Made by a program: the position numbers and the translations under genes. The notes under the pieces were generated by a model. That model searched no databases. It saw nothing but the letters and a program-made list of their open reading frames with translations, and was not told the origin of the DNA. 64,000 nt of DNA, taken from assembly GCA_937884635.1 (NCBI GenBank), contig CALGBW010000050.1:1-64000 (forward strand). Direction: 5' to 3'. The DNA comes from an uncultured Chlamydiaceae bacterium. Lineage in GTDB: Bacteria > Chlamydiota > Chlamydiia > Chlamydiales > Chlamydiaceae. This document shows positions 44,939-53,991 of this stretch, one piece after another (within the stretch, counting starts at the first letter, position 1; each line of letters begins with the position of its first letter).

Positions 44939-45604
44939 ATGAAACCGCAAGATCTACAGTCGCCTTTTCTTTGGGAAGAGCGAAGACCATGGTTAGCAGA
45001 TAATGTCCTGCATATTCCAAAACATTATTTTTTGCATGAAGAGTTTTCTATGCCTTCGTGGGAGGAACTCTTTGGAAACACAAACCCTGTTTTTTGCGAG
45101 CTTTGCTCTGGAAATGGTGATTGGGTTGTGGAACAAGCTCGTAGTCGACCAGAGGTGAATTGGATTGCTGTAGAAAAGCGATTTGACCGAGTAAGGAAAA
45201 TCTGGTCCAAGATGCATAATTTTCATGTATCTAATCTTAGGATCGTGAGAGGGGAAGCAGAGATCTTTTTCCGATATTATGTTCAGGATCAATCGCTGCA
45301 AAAAATTGTAGTGAACTTCCCCGATCCATGGCCGAAAATGAGACACCGTAAACATAGGTTATTCCAAGAACCATTTATGAAAGATGTAGTGCGAGTGCTC
45401 ATCCCATCTGGAAATCTCATCCTTGTTTCGGATGACTTACAGTATGTAGAAAACGCTATTAACGTGATGCAAGAGCAGCTATCCGCAGAAATTCCTTTCC
45501 CTCATTACAAGAGAGTTGAGGAGAATTACGGCAGTTCGTGGTTTGAAAATTTATGGCGTTCTAAAGGACTTGAGATCTTTTATACAGAATTCAAGAAAGA
45601 TTGA
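44939..45604 (+). CDS. trmB: tRNA (guanine-N7-)-methyltransferase
   Basis: A 221-aa SAM methyltransferase of the TrmB family. AAGGAGA lies eight bases before the ATG. The SAM site is [16 protein letters not shown] with [14 protein letters not shown], and the catalytic/substrate segment is [17 protein letters not shown], the TrmB hallmark. It makes m7G46 in tRNA variable loops. It ends two bases before the 3' end of a convergent tRNA-Val gene, so the two transcripts probably overlap. Counterpart CT829. Confidence 0.95.
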   Translation: MKPQDLQSPFLWEERRPWLADNVLHIPKHYFLHEEFSMPSWEELFGNTNPVFCELCSGNGDWVVEQARSRPEVNWIAVEKRFDRVRKIWSKMHNFHVSNLRIVRGEAEIFFRYYVQDQSLQKIVVNFPDPWPKMRHRKHRLFQEPFMKDVVRVLIPSGNLILVSDDLQYVENAINVMQEQLSAEIPFPHYKRVEENYGSSWFENLWRSKGLEIFYTEFKKD

Positions 45605-45606
45605 GT

Positions 45607-45680
45607 TGGGATATAGCTGACTCGAACAGCCGACCTTCACGATGTCAACGTGACGCTCTAACCAACTGAGCTAATACCCC
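45607..45680 (-). tRNA. tRNA-Val (GAC)
   Basis: On the complement, a 74-base cloverleaf with acceptor GGGGTAT/ATATCCC, D arm GCTCAGTTGGTTAGAGC, anticodon loop TTGACAT (anticodon GAC) and T arm GGCTGTTCGAGTCAGCT. Discriminator A, CCA not encoded. Confidence 0.95.
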
Positions 45681-45827
45681 AGACATTGAAGGAAACATGT
45701 TATAGGGAGATAGGTATCTTTGCAAGTGCCTTTAGCAAAATTGTTAGAATTCTTTCGCTAGTCACCTACAGCGGTATACTTTTTATTGGCAAAGGATCGA
45801 ATTGTCTATTTGATATTGAGAGAACGT

Positions 45828-46394
45828 ATGATTTTTTCTAGTAATGTAGTGAAAATGTCTCATGCAATTTTTAAAGAATTTGTTGGTCCAGGAGATACAG
45901 TGGTGGATGCCACTTGTGGTAATGGTTGGGATACATTGACGCTTGCTTATTTGTTAAAAGGAAAGGGGAAGCTGGTATCTTACGATATACAACAGCAAGC
46001 CTTGGATGCTGCACGAAAATTATTAGAGGATAATTTATCAGAAGCAGAGAGAGAGATTATCACATTAAAATTAGCTTCTCATGAGGATCTTGAAGAAGAA
46101 GGGGCTAAGATTATTCATTATAACTTAGGGTATTTACCTAAGGGTGATAAGCAGATCACGACAGTAAAGGAAACTTCTTTAGCTAGTATAAAAAAAGCCC
46201 TGACTCTTGTTGCTGACAATGGGGTTATCACTATTGTTTGTTACCCGGGACACGAAGAAGGCAAGGAAGAAACAGCATGTATCGAATCTTTTGCGGAGGA
46301 GTTGGATCCTAGAGATTGGTTGGTGCAGCACTACTACATCATGAATAGAAAAAAAACGCCGAGATTATTAGTCATTCGTCGTCAGAATTCCTAA
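45828..46394 (+). CDS. Class I SAM methyltransferase, YtqB/MnmM-like
   Basis: The product is 188 aa from ATG 45828 (MIFSSNVVKMSHAIF); TTG 45786 is a longer alternative. The SAM motif is VVDATCGNGWDTLTLA. The downstream NLGYLPKGDKQITT and VCYPGHEEGKEE segments match the rRNA_methylase-like family (PF06962) that includes B. subtilis YtqB, now known as MnmM, which methylates nm5s2U to mnm5s2U in tRNA wobble positions. It sits between trmB/tRNA-Val and murB. The family is firm; MnmM activity in chlamydiae is inferred. Counterpart CT830. Confidence 0.82.
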   Translation: MIFSSNVVKMSHAIFKEFVGPGDTVVDATCGNGWDTLTLAYLLKGKGKLVSYDIQQQALDAARKLLEDNLSEAEREIITLKLASHEDLEEEGAKIIHYNLGYLPKGDKQITTVKETSLASIKKALTLVADNGVITIVCYPGHEEGKEETACIESFAEELDPRDWLVQHYYIMNRKKTPRLLVIRRQNS

Positions 46395-46409
46395 ATCTTT
46401 ATTAATGGG

Positions 46410-47294
46410 CTAAGATGTTTTTTTGTAGGGAATCGAACGGATTTCTTCTTTTAACTCTACTCCTAGAGAAAGCATCTTACCTCTAATAACCTGGATTAGT
46501 TCTTTTACCTCACCTGAGGTTGCCTTTCCCGTATTAATAATAAAATTGCCGTGTTTTTCTGAAATTTGTGCACCACCAATGGAGAGGCCTTTTAACCCAG
46601 CTCTATCGATTAACGCACCTGCGGAGCTTCCTGGCGGATTACGAAAAATACAACCTAAAGAAGGATGCTGATAGGGCTGTGTTGTTAACCTATGGTTGAG
46701 TAACTCTTTCATGCGGTACATAGCCAGCGGATCTTTTGTCAAAGCAAAGGTGGCCGATAAGATGAACTCTTGGGAAGTGTGGAATTTTGATGTACGGTAG
46801 CCAAGATCTAGTTCTTCTTTGGGATAACTGAGGATCTCACCCTCTGGCGTAATTACCTCCACCTCTACCAATACAGACGAGACGTCTTGCTTGCCAATGC
46901 CAGCATTCATAAAAATAGCCCCGCCAACAGATCCAGGAATGCCCACAGCAAATTCTAAACCAGAATAGCCGGAGGAAACTAAAGTTTTTCCTAGAGCGGC
47001 AAAAGAAGTGCCAGAATATACCTTGACCAGAGTCTCAGAGAGAAATTCTTTGCCCTGGATATTGTTATACACAACAAAGCCATCAAACCCCTGATCATCA
47101 AATAGACAATTCGATCCTTTGCCAATAACGATGAAAGGAATGTTTTGCTTATGTAAATAGGGCAAGACTTCTTGAGCTTCTTTTACGGTCTGAATCTCTT
47201 TAAAGTAACGTGCTGGACCACCTATGCGGAATGTGGAATATCTGCTTAGCCAAATACCTTTACGAACAGAAAAAGGAAAACAGACTGTTGCCAT
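46410..47294 (-). CDS. murB: UDP-N-acetylenolpyruvoylglucosamine reductase
   Basis: A 294-aa FAD enzyme of the shorter type II MurB class. FAD-binding stretches are [28 protein letters not shown] and [21 protein letters not shown]. The catalytic region is [24 protein letters not shown], with the proton-donating Ser in the GSSAG segment, and the C-terminal Glu in GVELKEEIR. It performs the second committed step of peptidoglycan precursor synthesis, consistent with the thin septal peptidoglycan of chlamydiae. It follows nusB on the same strand, 32 bases apart. Confidence 0.95.
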   Translation of the reverse strand: MATVCFPFSVRKGIWLSRYSTFRIGGPARYFKEIQTVKEAQEVLPYLHKQNIPFIVIGKGSNCLFDDQGFDGFVVYNNIQGKEFLSETLVKVYSGTSFAALGKTLVSSGYSGLEFAVGIPGSVGGAIFMNAGIGKQDVSSVLVEVEVITPEGEILSYPKEELDLGYRTSKFHTSQEFILSATFALTKDPLAMYRMKELLNHRLTTQPYQHPSLGCIFRNPPGSSAGALIDRAGLKGLSIGGAQISEKHGNFIINTGKATSGEVKELIQVIRGKMLSLGVELKEEIRSIPYKKTS

Positions 47295-47326
47295 ACAATT
47301 GCCGAATTCTTATCTCGTGGACGCTC

Positions 47327-47821
47327 TTAACAACACGAAAGATGTGTTTTTTCCTCTTGAGGAACTAACAATTGAAAAATGTCATTCAAGACGGCATGGA
47401 CAAAACTGCATGCCTCTTTATAGCTAAATTTTTTCGTTAATCTAGTAGCCTCTGCAATTAAAATAGCTGGGCTAATAGGCTGACCTTGAAGGTACTCAAA
47501 AACAATTAAACGTAAAACATTTTTTTCCATAAGAGTGATCTTATGAATAGGGGTACTCTTGATTGCTTTGCTTACTAGTAGATCTAATTCGGTAGAGTTT
47601 TCAAGGATTTTTTTTGCATAGAGTAGGCCAGACAAGGCATGTCTTTGAGCTACAGCGATTTCAGCCATTAGCAGTCCGACTAATCCATCTTCTGTAGACG
47701 GATCAATTTCCAGTGCGTACAGCATCTGTAACACAATTTCTCTCATTTTTTGTTTTGGAAGGGGGTGAGAAACATAAATTCCAGAACCTTCAGAAGAGTG
47801 TTTTTGCGTAGACACAGACAC
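47327..47821 (-). CDS. nusB: Transcription antitermination factor NusB
   Basis: A 164-aa protein with an N-terminal extension of about 25 residues, then the NusB helical fold: MREIVLQMLYALEIDP, LVSKAIKSTPIHKITLMEKNVLRLIVFEYL, and PISPAILIAEATRLTKKFSYKEACSFVHAVLNDI. NusB binds boxA RNA with S10 in rRNA antitermination. It is upstream of murB and divergent from the infC operon. The C-terminal tail ends in a Cys pair. Counterpart CT832. Confidence 0.93.
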   Translation of the reverse strand: MSVSTQKHSSEGSGIYVSHPLPKQKMREIVLQMLYALEIDPSTEDGLVGLLMAEIAVAQRHALSGLLYAKKILENSTELDLLVSKAIKSTPIHKITLMEKNVLRLIVFEYLQGQPISPAILIAEATRLTKKFSYKEACSFVHAVLNDIFQLLVPQEEKTHLSCC

Positions 47822-48416
47822 AATAGCTCCATTAACAGAGATAAAATTTTATTTCCGTCGCACAGCCATCATTCGCCAACAAAACATATCCGAAACAATA
47901 CCATTAATGTTCGGCAGGAATGGCAAAACTAGGCTATAACTAAATCTCGAACCTAACTCAGTAGGAAACAGCATAAGCCAGAGAGGGCAGCTAGTTTCCA
48001 AGAAATGTAGAAAAATACAGCGGAGTATAAATTATAGTATATTTTATGAAAAGAAGGGATTTTTTCTAAGAAGTGCATAGCCTGAGAAGGCCATCTTGGT
48101 GACAAACAAACTGTCTTCTTCCATAAAAATCTTATTCTTTGTATTCTTTTCTGCGATAGGGTTTTGACAGTTATCTTGAATGATATTAGAAGTTAAGCTA
48201 ATTTTTTCTTTCGACCGTTGAGGTTTAAAGAGGATGTCAAAAAACCGAGACTGTCGTGCTTCGTACGTTATAGTGAGATGAAGCGCTTCTAGGTGACGAA
48301 GTTTTCGTGATTAAGAAATTTTTCCGCGGTCATAAGTTGTTAAAAGATTATTTTAATCTCAACTTTTGTTTTGTGGGTTCCTCAAAGGTCGTGTTAACGG
48401 GAGATCAGGATAAAGA
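47822..48416. promoter_or_regulatory. Long leader region upstream of infC
   Basis: A 595-base divergent gap without a convincing gene. A TTGACA at 48164-48169 is the best -35 candidate, with only a weak -10 after it (around 48184-48192). Near infC there is a bulged hairpin with a T-rich flank. The long untranslated leader is a natural place for autogenous control of the infC-rpmI-rplT operon. Confidence 0.45.
48334..48375 (+). promoter_or_regulatory. Bulged hairpin with T-rich flank in the infC leader
   Basis: AGATTA/TAATCT with a TTT loop (48345-48359), extended past a 5-base bulge by AAGTTG (48334-48339) and CAACTT (48360-48365), then TTGTTTTGTGG. It could be an attenuator. The stem is AT-rich, so confidence is low. 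Confidence 0.35.
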
Positions 48417-48974
48417 GTGGCCTTAAATCTAAAAATTAATAGACAAATTCGTGCTCCAAAAGTCCGGGTAATAGGTTCTAGCGGCGAACAGTTAGGTATT
48501 TTGAGTATCAAGGAAGCTCTTGATATTGCTAGAGAGGCTGATCTGGACTTGGTGGAAGTGGCTTCTAACTCCGAGCCTCCCGTTTGTAAGATCATGGATT
48601 ACGGGAAATATCGTTACGATGTAACGAAGAAGGAAAAAGATAGTAAGAAGGCCCAGCATCAAGTTCGGATAAAAGAAGTGAAGTTAAAACCGAATATTGA
48701 TGAAAATGATTTTTCCACGAAGCTGAAGCAGGCTAGATCTTTCATGGAGAAGGGTAACAAAGTGAAGATCACCTGTATGTTCCGCGGTCGTGAACTGGCT
48801 TATCCAGAGCATGGGTTTAAGGTGGTCCAGAAGATGAGTCAGGGACTCGCTGATTTAGGTTTTATAGAAGCAGAGCCCAAGCTTAATGGACGTTCCTTAA
48901 TTTGTGTGATGTCTCCAGGAACGGTAAAAACTAAGAAAAAGCAGGAGAAAGTCCATGCCCAAAATGAAAAGTAA
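48417..48974 (+). CDS. infC: Translation initiation factor IF-3
   Basis: A 185-aa protein beginning at GTG 48417, with AGGA six bases upstream; no ATG start fits the conserved N-terminus [19 protein letters not shown]. Other IF-3 features are [31 protein letters not shown], and [20 protein letters not shown] rare initiation codon is common for infC and permits self-control by IF-3. Its 3' end overlaps rpmI by 20 bases. Counterpart CT833. Confidence 0.95.
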   Translation: MALNLKINRQIRAPKVRVIGSSGEQLGILSIKEALDIAREADLDLVEVASNSEPPVCKIMDYGKYRYDVTKKEKDSKKAQHQVRIKEVKLKPNIDENDFSTKLKQARSFMEKGNKVKITCMFRGRELAYPEHGFKVVQKMSQGLADLGFIEAEPKLNGRSLICVMSPGTVKTKKKQEKVHAQNEK

Positions 48975-49149
48975 CAAGTCTGTGGCGGCTCGTTTCAAAT
49001 TAACAGGTTCAGGACTGTTAAAGAGAACTCGTCCAGGTAGAAGACATAAATTATCAAAAAAATCTTCGCAAAGAAAATGTAACTTATCCAAACACCCTCT
49101 TGTTGATGGGGGCCAAGTTGGTATGTATAAGCGAATGATGCTCGTCTAA
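48955..49149 (+). CDS. rpmI: 50S ribosomal protein L35
   Basis: A 64-aa basic protein, [20 protein letters not shown] at the start and [16 protein letters not shown] near the end. It starts within the last codons of infC, with AGGAG inside infC as its ribosome site, which implies translational coupling. Part of the infC-rpmI-rplT operon. Confidence 0.96.
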   Translation: MPKMKSNKSVAARFKLTGSGLLKRTRPGRRHKLSKKSSQRKCNLSKHPLVDGGQVGMYKRMMLV

Positions 49150-49167
49150 AGGAATTGGGATTTTATT

Positions 49168-49533
49168 ATGGTCAGAGCAACAGGTTCAGTAGCTTCCAGA
49201 CGCCGCCGTAAGCGTATATTGAAACAAGCGAAAGGTTTCTGGGGTGATAGAAAAGGTCATTTTCGCCAAAGCCGATCTTCCGTAATGAGGGCTATGGCGT
49301 TTAACTATGCACATAGAAAAGACAGAAAAGGTGATTTTCGTAGTTTGTGGATAGTTCGTTTGAATGTGGCTGCCAGAATTAACGGTTTGTCTTATAGCCG
49401 TTTGATTAATGGCTTAAAATGCGCAGGAGCTTGTTTGAATAGAAAAATGCTTTCTGAAATGGCTATTCACAATCCAGAAGGATTTGCTGAAGTCGCTAGA
49501 CAAGCAAAACTTGCTTTGGAAGCCACAGTTTAG
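49168..49533 (+). CDS. rplT: 50S ribosomal protein L20
   Basis: A 121-aa basic protein with MVRATGSVASRRRRKRILKQ, AKGFWGDRKGHFRQSRSSVMRA and LWIVRLNVAARINGLSYSRLINGLK. L20 is needed early in 50S assembly and, in many bacteria, represses its own operon through the leader RNA. Located 18 bases after rpmI and 11 bases before pheS. Confidence 0.97.
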   Translation: MVRATGSVASRRRRKRILKQAKGFWGDRKGHFRQSRSSVMRAMAFNYAHRKDRKGDFRSLWIVRLNVAARINGLSYSRLINGLKCAGACLNRKMLSEMAIHNPEGFAEVARQAKLALEATV

Positions 49534-49544
49534 GGATTAGGTAC

Positions 49545-50570
49545 ATGTCACTTCAAGAGGAACTTGAATTAACTAAGCAGCAATTTTGTACTGAGTTATC
49601 ACAAGTTAACTCTTTGAAGCACTTGTCTAGTCTCAAAATTAAATACTTAGGCAAGAAAGGGATATTTCGTAGTTTCGTCGAAGCTCTAAGATCAGCTTCT
49701 GCTGAAGAAAAAGCTGAGTTAGGCTCTTTGATTAATTCTCTTAGAGATTATATGGAGAAGAGCCTTCAAGGTAGGGAGCAATCCTTATCTCGTTTGGAGA
49801 AGGCGGCAGAGTTTCATAAAGAACGAGTCGATGTATCCTTGCCTGGAGAACCTAAGTGTTGTGCTGTGAAGCACATTTTGAAGAAGGTGCTGGATGAGGT
49901 AGTTGATACCTTTGTCAGAATTGGCTTTTGTGTTTGTGAGGCGCCCAATATTGAAAGCGAGGCATTTAATTTTTCTTTATTGAATTTTGAGGAAGATCAT
50001 CCGGCAAGACAGATGCATGACACGTTTTATTTGGATGATTCTACGGTGTTGCGTACGCATACCTCTAATGTGCAAGCAAGAGAGATAGCGAAAAGACAGC
50101 CCCCAATGAAGATAGTTGCCCCTGGTGTGTGTTTTCGGAATGAAGATATTTCGTCTCGTTCGCACGTTATTTTTCATCAGGTAGAAGCTTTTTATATTGA
50201 TTCCCATGTCACTCTTTCTGACTTGACTTCTGTATTGACAGAGTTTTACCATGCATTCTTTGGGCGTGCAGTTGAACTTAGATTGCGACATAGTTACTTC
50301 CCATTTGTGGAGCCAGGTATCGAGGTCGATGTGTCTTGTGAGTGCGCTGGTTCAGGCTGTTCCTTATGTAAGCATACAGGGTGGCTGGAAGTTGCTGGGG
50401 CTGGTATGATTCATCCTCAGGTTTTGCGTAACGGGAATATAGATCCAGAGAAGTATTCTGGTTATGCTCTTGGTATGGGTATCGAACGTTTGGCCATGTT
50501 AAGGCACAAAATTTCTGATATTCGTCTTTTTAGTGAAAATGACTTGCGGTTCTTGCAACAGTTTTCATAG
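49545..50570 (+). CDS. pheS: Phenylalanyl-tRNA synthetase alpha subunit
   Basis: A 341-aa class II synthetase subunit. It has the N-terminal coiled coil (1-90), motif 2 GVCFRNEDISSRSHVIFHQVEAFYID, and motif 3 ALGMGIERLAMLRHKISDIR. The insert CECAGSGCSLCKHTGWLEV is the usual Cys-containing loop, with four Cys here. The beta subunit pheT is not in the window. Position after rplT is the common bacterial order. Counterpart CT836. Confidence 0.96.
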   Translation: MSLQEELELTKQQFCTELSQVNSLKHLSSLKIKYLGKKGIFRSFVEALRSASAEEKAELGSLINSLRDYMEKSLQGREQSLSRLEKAAEFHKERVDVSLPGEPKCCAVKHILKKVLDEVVDTFVRIGFCVCEAPNIESEAFNFSLLNFEEDHPARQMHDTFYLDDSTVLRTHTSNVQAREIAKRQPPMKIVAPGVCFRNEDISSRSHVIFHQVEAFYIDSHVTLSDLTSVLTEFYHAFFGRAVELRLRHSYFPFVEPGIEVDVSCECAGSGCSLCKHTGWLEVAGAGMIHPQVLRNGNIDPEKYSGYALGMGIERLAMLRHKISDIRLFSENDLRFLQQFS

Positions 50571-50584
50571 CTTTCTTTTTCTAC

Positions 50585-50669
50585 GGAAGAATGGCAGAGC
50601 GGTTTAATGCACCTGTCTTGAAAACAGGAGACCTGAAAGGGTCCGGGGGTTCGAATCCCTCTTCTTCCG
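50585..50669 (+). tRNA. tRNA-Ser (UGA)
   Basis: An 85-base type II tRNA with acceptor GGAAGAA/TTCTTCC, anticodon stem-loop CCTGT-CTTGAAA-ACAGG (anticodon TGA), a long variable arm and T arm GGGTTCGAATCCC. Discriminator G, CCA not encoded. It follows pheS by 14 bases and may share its transcript. Confidence 0.95.
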
Positions 50670-50857
50670 TTTTTTCTTTCATTGTTTAATTCTTTGATTA
50701 TTTTTTTTATTTCCTAATCTCTTTTGTTTAATTATTTATTCTATTTCCTTTGGTTTTGTTTTAATTTAAAATTGAAAATTAAATTTTTAATTTAATAAAT
50801 TAGAATTTGAGCCGTATTTTTAACTATCCGTTTTTTTTGATATATTTGGGGGAGTTA

Positions 50858-52921
50858 ATGAGGAAATCACGGAATAATTTTGAAAAAGCTTTAGAAGATT
50901 TAAAAAGATTAAAACGAATTTCCTATGGCTCTTCTTCCGATGTCTTATTCGGTCAGATGTCGCCTTCTTATGAACAAGTTTCTAATCGTCAAGATTCTGT
51001 TTCTGAGATTAAACAAACTCTAAAGGATTTAGAAGGGTATTTCAAACTAACGGAAGAACTTCCTAAGGGAGATGCGGGGAAAGCATTAAAAGAGATTGAT
51101 TTTCTGATTTCTGGGGTTCAGAACGTATTTTCTTTTTTGGAAAATAGAGATGAGAATGTCTATCAGTCTCTTTCCAAGGAGTATTCTGAATTAAATCAGG
51201 TATATGATCATGTGCGTTCTGGTCTTAACCAAAGAATTCTTGAAACAGAAGACCATAAAGAGAAAGAACGAGATTTAGAATCATTTTATGAACATGAACA
51301 GTTTTTAAATAACCTTGTAGAGGTAAAACGCGACCGCTCCTACGAGTTATTCTATATGCTGGATGAGGAGAATAAACGATTCTATACAGACACCTTGTCT
51401 CAAATTATCTATAAGCAGGGTAAGTTCAATGAAACCTCTAATGAGGGGGATCCTTTAACTAAAACAATTCTTTGGAATAGCGAAACAACTCATAAAACAG
51501 CATTAGGACTTGTAGCTTCTAGCGATACCCCTATGTGTTTATTTTATGAAAATGGATTAGGGAAATTAGAAGCAGAGGATTTTCTACACATGCATAATGC
51601 TGTGATGGCATTATTCTTTGCTAAATATGAATCTACCACCGTTCGTAAGCAACCTACTAAGAATAATCTCGCCTACTTTAATGATTTTCTCTTCTTTCTG
51701 AGAAAATATTGGGCATTTACCAATAGTATTTCTGCTGAACAAACGCATGTAGGTGCTAGAAATTTGGCTGAAAACTTGTGCTCAGGCATTTTTGAAAATA
51801 AATTAAACTTTGATGACGTTTCTAAGTACCTTTATTTTAAGATTCAATCTAAATTACAACCGGATCAGGATAAAAAATCCTTGTATGCTGGTCAGTATAT
51901 TTCTGAAGTGTATGATGAACTGTATCGTTTTCTAGCAAAGTTCCCTAATGGTCCTATATTCAAGGCTATGGATAAATTATTAGATCCTTACTTGAATACA
52001 TTTGATCCTATGCTTCTAGGGTACCACCCTAGTTTGGAAGGGGTATTGACTTTAGGGGATAAGACGATCAAGGTTATCCGGTCTCCAAGCCCAGTAAATC
52101 AAGGATCGATCTTATATGCTACCTGTAATGAGGAATTTTCAGGGTTCCTGCAGGCAAAGACAAAGCAAGGAGAGACGATTCTTATTTTGAACATTCAAAA
52201 TAGGCTGGCTCGTAAAGACAAAGCTCGTAGTCGTGTTCTGGAAGAATGTTTCGATCCAGATGAGGCACAGCCGAAAACGTTTGTTTTTTCTTTTCCCGAA
52301 CCAGAAGATTTATTGCTTACCATAGAGCGGGCTTATGGGGAGCAGGAAACATTTACTGATTTCTTTTCTGTTATTCGTTCAGAGTTTGCAAAAGCAAAAA
52401 CAGAATCCTTATTTTTCCTTCCAGAACAGGTAAAAAACGATATTCTTCTTTTTTTAGATCATAGTTTACCTATGCTGAAAGATGTTTTCTTTTCTAAAAA
52501 GAAAATTTTATTTAAGAATGATAAAACTCTATTAATGCATATTATCTCTTATCTTATTGTCTTTAAGCTTATAGAGTTATTAGATCCAAATATTATAGTA
52601 GCGACATCTAAAGATGGACTCGACTATGTTTCTGTATTTATCTCTGGATTTGCCTTTTTCTCTAAAGAGGGTGAGAGTGTCTGGGATGAACATCGATTGA
52701 AGCTATTGATGACTAAAATCTTATCTCCAACTTTGGTTGCGAGAGATCGTTTAGTTTTTGCTAATCACATGGACACATTCAGTAAGTTTTTGAATTGCCT
52801 ACGTAAAAATAGACAGAACTTAAAAGGTATAAGTACTTTGTTCCAGTACAATTTAGAGGATTGGCAATTCGATAATTATGTGAATGAGATTATTGAAGTT
52901 TCGCATATGCATAATTTGTAG
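50858..52921 (+). CDS. Large conserved chlamydial protein, function unknown (CT837-type)
   Basis: The product is 687 aa from ATG 50858 (MRKSRNNFEKALEDLKRLKR), chosen because GGGGGAG lies just upstream; TTG 50807 would add 17 residues. It is hydrophilic, rich in Lys, Glu and Phe, with helical/coiled-coil-like stretches near the N-terminus (30-160) and no signal peptide or membrane helix. I recognise no enzymatic motif. Probably the equivalent of CT837. The 3' end overlaps the convergent lptG gene by 32 bases. A secreted-effector role cannot be judged from sequence. Confidence 0.75.
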   Translation: MRKSRNNFEKALEDLKRLKRISYGSSSDVLFGQMSPSYEQVSNRQDSVSEIKQTLKDLEGYFKLTEELPKGDAGKALKEIDFLISGVQNVFSFLENRDENVYQSLSKEYSELNQVYDHVRSGLNQRILETEDHKEKERDLESFYEHEQFLNNLVEVKRDRSYELFYMLDEENKRFYTDTLSQIIYKQGKFNETSNEGDPLTKTILWNSETTHKTALGLVASSDTPMCLFYENGLGKLEAEDFLHMHNAVMALFFAKYESTTVRKQPTKNNLAYFNDFLFFLRKYWAFTNSISAEQTHVGARNLAENLCSGIFENKLNFDDVSKYLYFKIQSKLQPDQDKKSLYAGQYISEVYDELYRFLAKFPNGPIFKAMDKLLDPYLNTFDPMLLGYHPSLEGVLTLGDKTIKVIRSPSPVNQGSILYATCNEEFSGFLQAKTKQGETILILNIQNRLARKDKARSRVLEECFDPDEAQPKTFVFSFPEPEDLLLTIERAYGEQETFTDFFSVIRSEFAKAKTESLFFLPEQVKNDILLFLDHSLPMLKDVFFSKKKILFKNDKTLLMHIISYLIVFKLIELLDPNIIVATSKDGLDYVSVFISGFAFFSKEGESVWDEHRLKLLMTKILSPTLVARDRLVFANHMDTFSKFLNCLRKNRQNLKGISTLFQYNLEDWQFDNYVNEIIEVSHMHNL

Positions 52922-53990
52922 CTAAAAGTAATAAGGCTAACGGTAGGAACATAGTAGGAAACACAGGTAATACGCTGCCATTAGCAAGAACCATGCCTGC
53001 TTTCAACAGAACAAAGAAGATATTTAAACTGCCTAGGGGAACTAAGTACGCCAAAGTAACCTTGGGAATACGGCTGAATCGTAGGCATAAGTATGCTGAT
53101 AAGATCATAGCTGCTAATGTAGAGAGCGGAGATATCAGCATATAGTAAAAAGTGGATAACAGGGATAAAATACGTTGAGGCGTATCTGTAGAGAATCCTA
53201 ATCCCGATGCGTTCCATGGAATTGCTTGAAAAGATTCTGTAATGCGATTTTTCCCACCTGCTGTGAAGATCTTAGAAAAAGGATTGTCATAGAAGCTAAA
53301 TTCAATCTCAGGGAACTCTTTCATATCAAAGACTTGTGTAAGAGTCATCTCTCCTGATTCTGAGGAAAAACATAATACATCAATGCCAATGGGAAGAGAG
53401 GGTGTTGTAAATGCCAGCTTTTCTATAGAAAAGATTGTGTTGGGGTTCTTAATCCAAAATACTTTGCTTAGTGTAGCTGTTTTGTGCTCGATGGAGGAAT
53501 AAAGAAGGACTGTCTGATCTTTTAAAAATAAGGCTGGAACCTTGTCATTCAGTTTTTCAATCAGTCCTTTATCTAGATGTTCTTTAGTTTCAGAAATCCT
53601 TTCGCATATTGGGTGTAGCCATTGAAAATTTGCATACAATAAGCTTGTGATAATAAGCCCAGAATAGATAAGTGGGCGCATAAGATCTTTCAGAGAAAGC
53701 CCTGCAGCCTGCAGTAATAGTATTTCTCGTTTACTTTGCATCGAGAACAAAGTCAGTGTCGTTGCAACGGCTACAAGTTGTGGAACCAGGAACTCAGCTT
53801 TCAGAGCAATTTGAGCTAAGTAATACAGCAATGACAATTGTAAAGGGGCTTTTGACTGTAATGCAGAAGAGCTCCCTTTAATGGCGTGTAGGGAGTGGTG
53901 AATCGAAGCGTAAAAGATCACAGATATGAGAAACAAAGAAAGAAGAGATAACCAAAATCTTGAAAGCAAGTAACGTTTCCAGGTCAGCAT
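52890..53990 (-). CDS. lptG: LPS export permease, YjgP/YjgQ family (LptG-like)
   Basis: The product is 366 aa from ATG 53990 (MLTWKRYLLSRFWL), which begins one base after the stop of the upstream permease gene; the longer frame to 54032 would overlap it. It has the family plan: two N-terminal and three to four C-terminal helices flanking a large periplasmic beta domain. LLLQAAGLSLKDLMRPL matches the conserved cytoplasmic loop. With LptF and LptB it would extract LPS from the inner membrane. Assignment as LptG rather than LptF rests on gene order. Counterpart CT838. Confidence 0.82.
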   Translation of the reverse strand: MLTWKRYLLSRFWLSLLSLFLISVIFYASIHHSLHAIKGSSSALQSKAPLQLSLLYYLAQIALKAEFLVPQLVAVATTLTLFSMQSKREILLLQAAGLSLKDLMRPLIYSGLIITSLLYANFQWLHPICERISETKEHLDKGLIEKLNDKVPALFLKDQTVLLYSSIEHKTATLSKVFWIKNPNTIFSIEKLAFTTPSLPIGIDVLCFSSESGEMTLTQVFDMKEFPEIEFSFYDNPFSKIFTAGGKNRITESFQAIPWNASGLGFSTDTPQRILSLLSTFYYMLISPLSTLAAMILSAYLCLRFSRIPKVTLAYLVPLGSLNIFFVLLKAGMVLANGSVLPVFPTMFLPLALLLLATNYAYAKLQ

Positions 53991-53991
53991 G

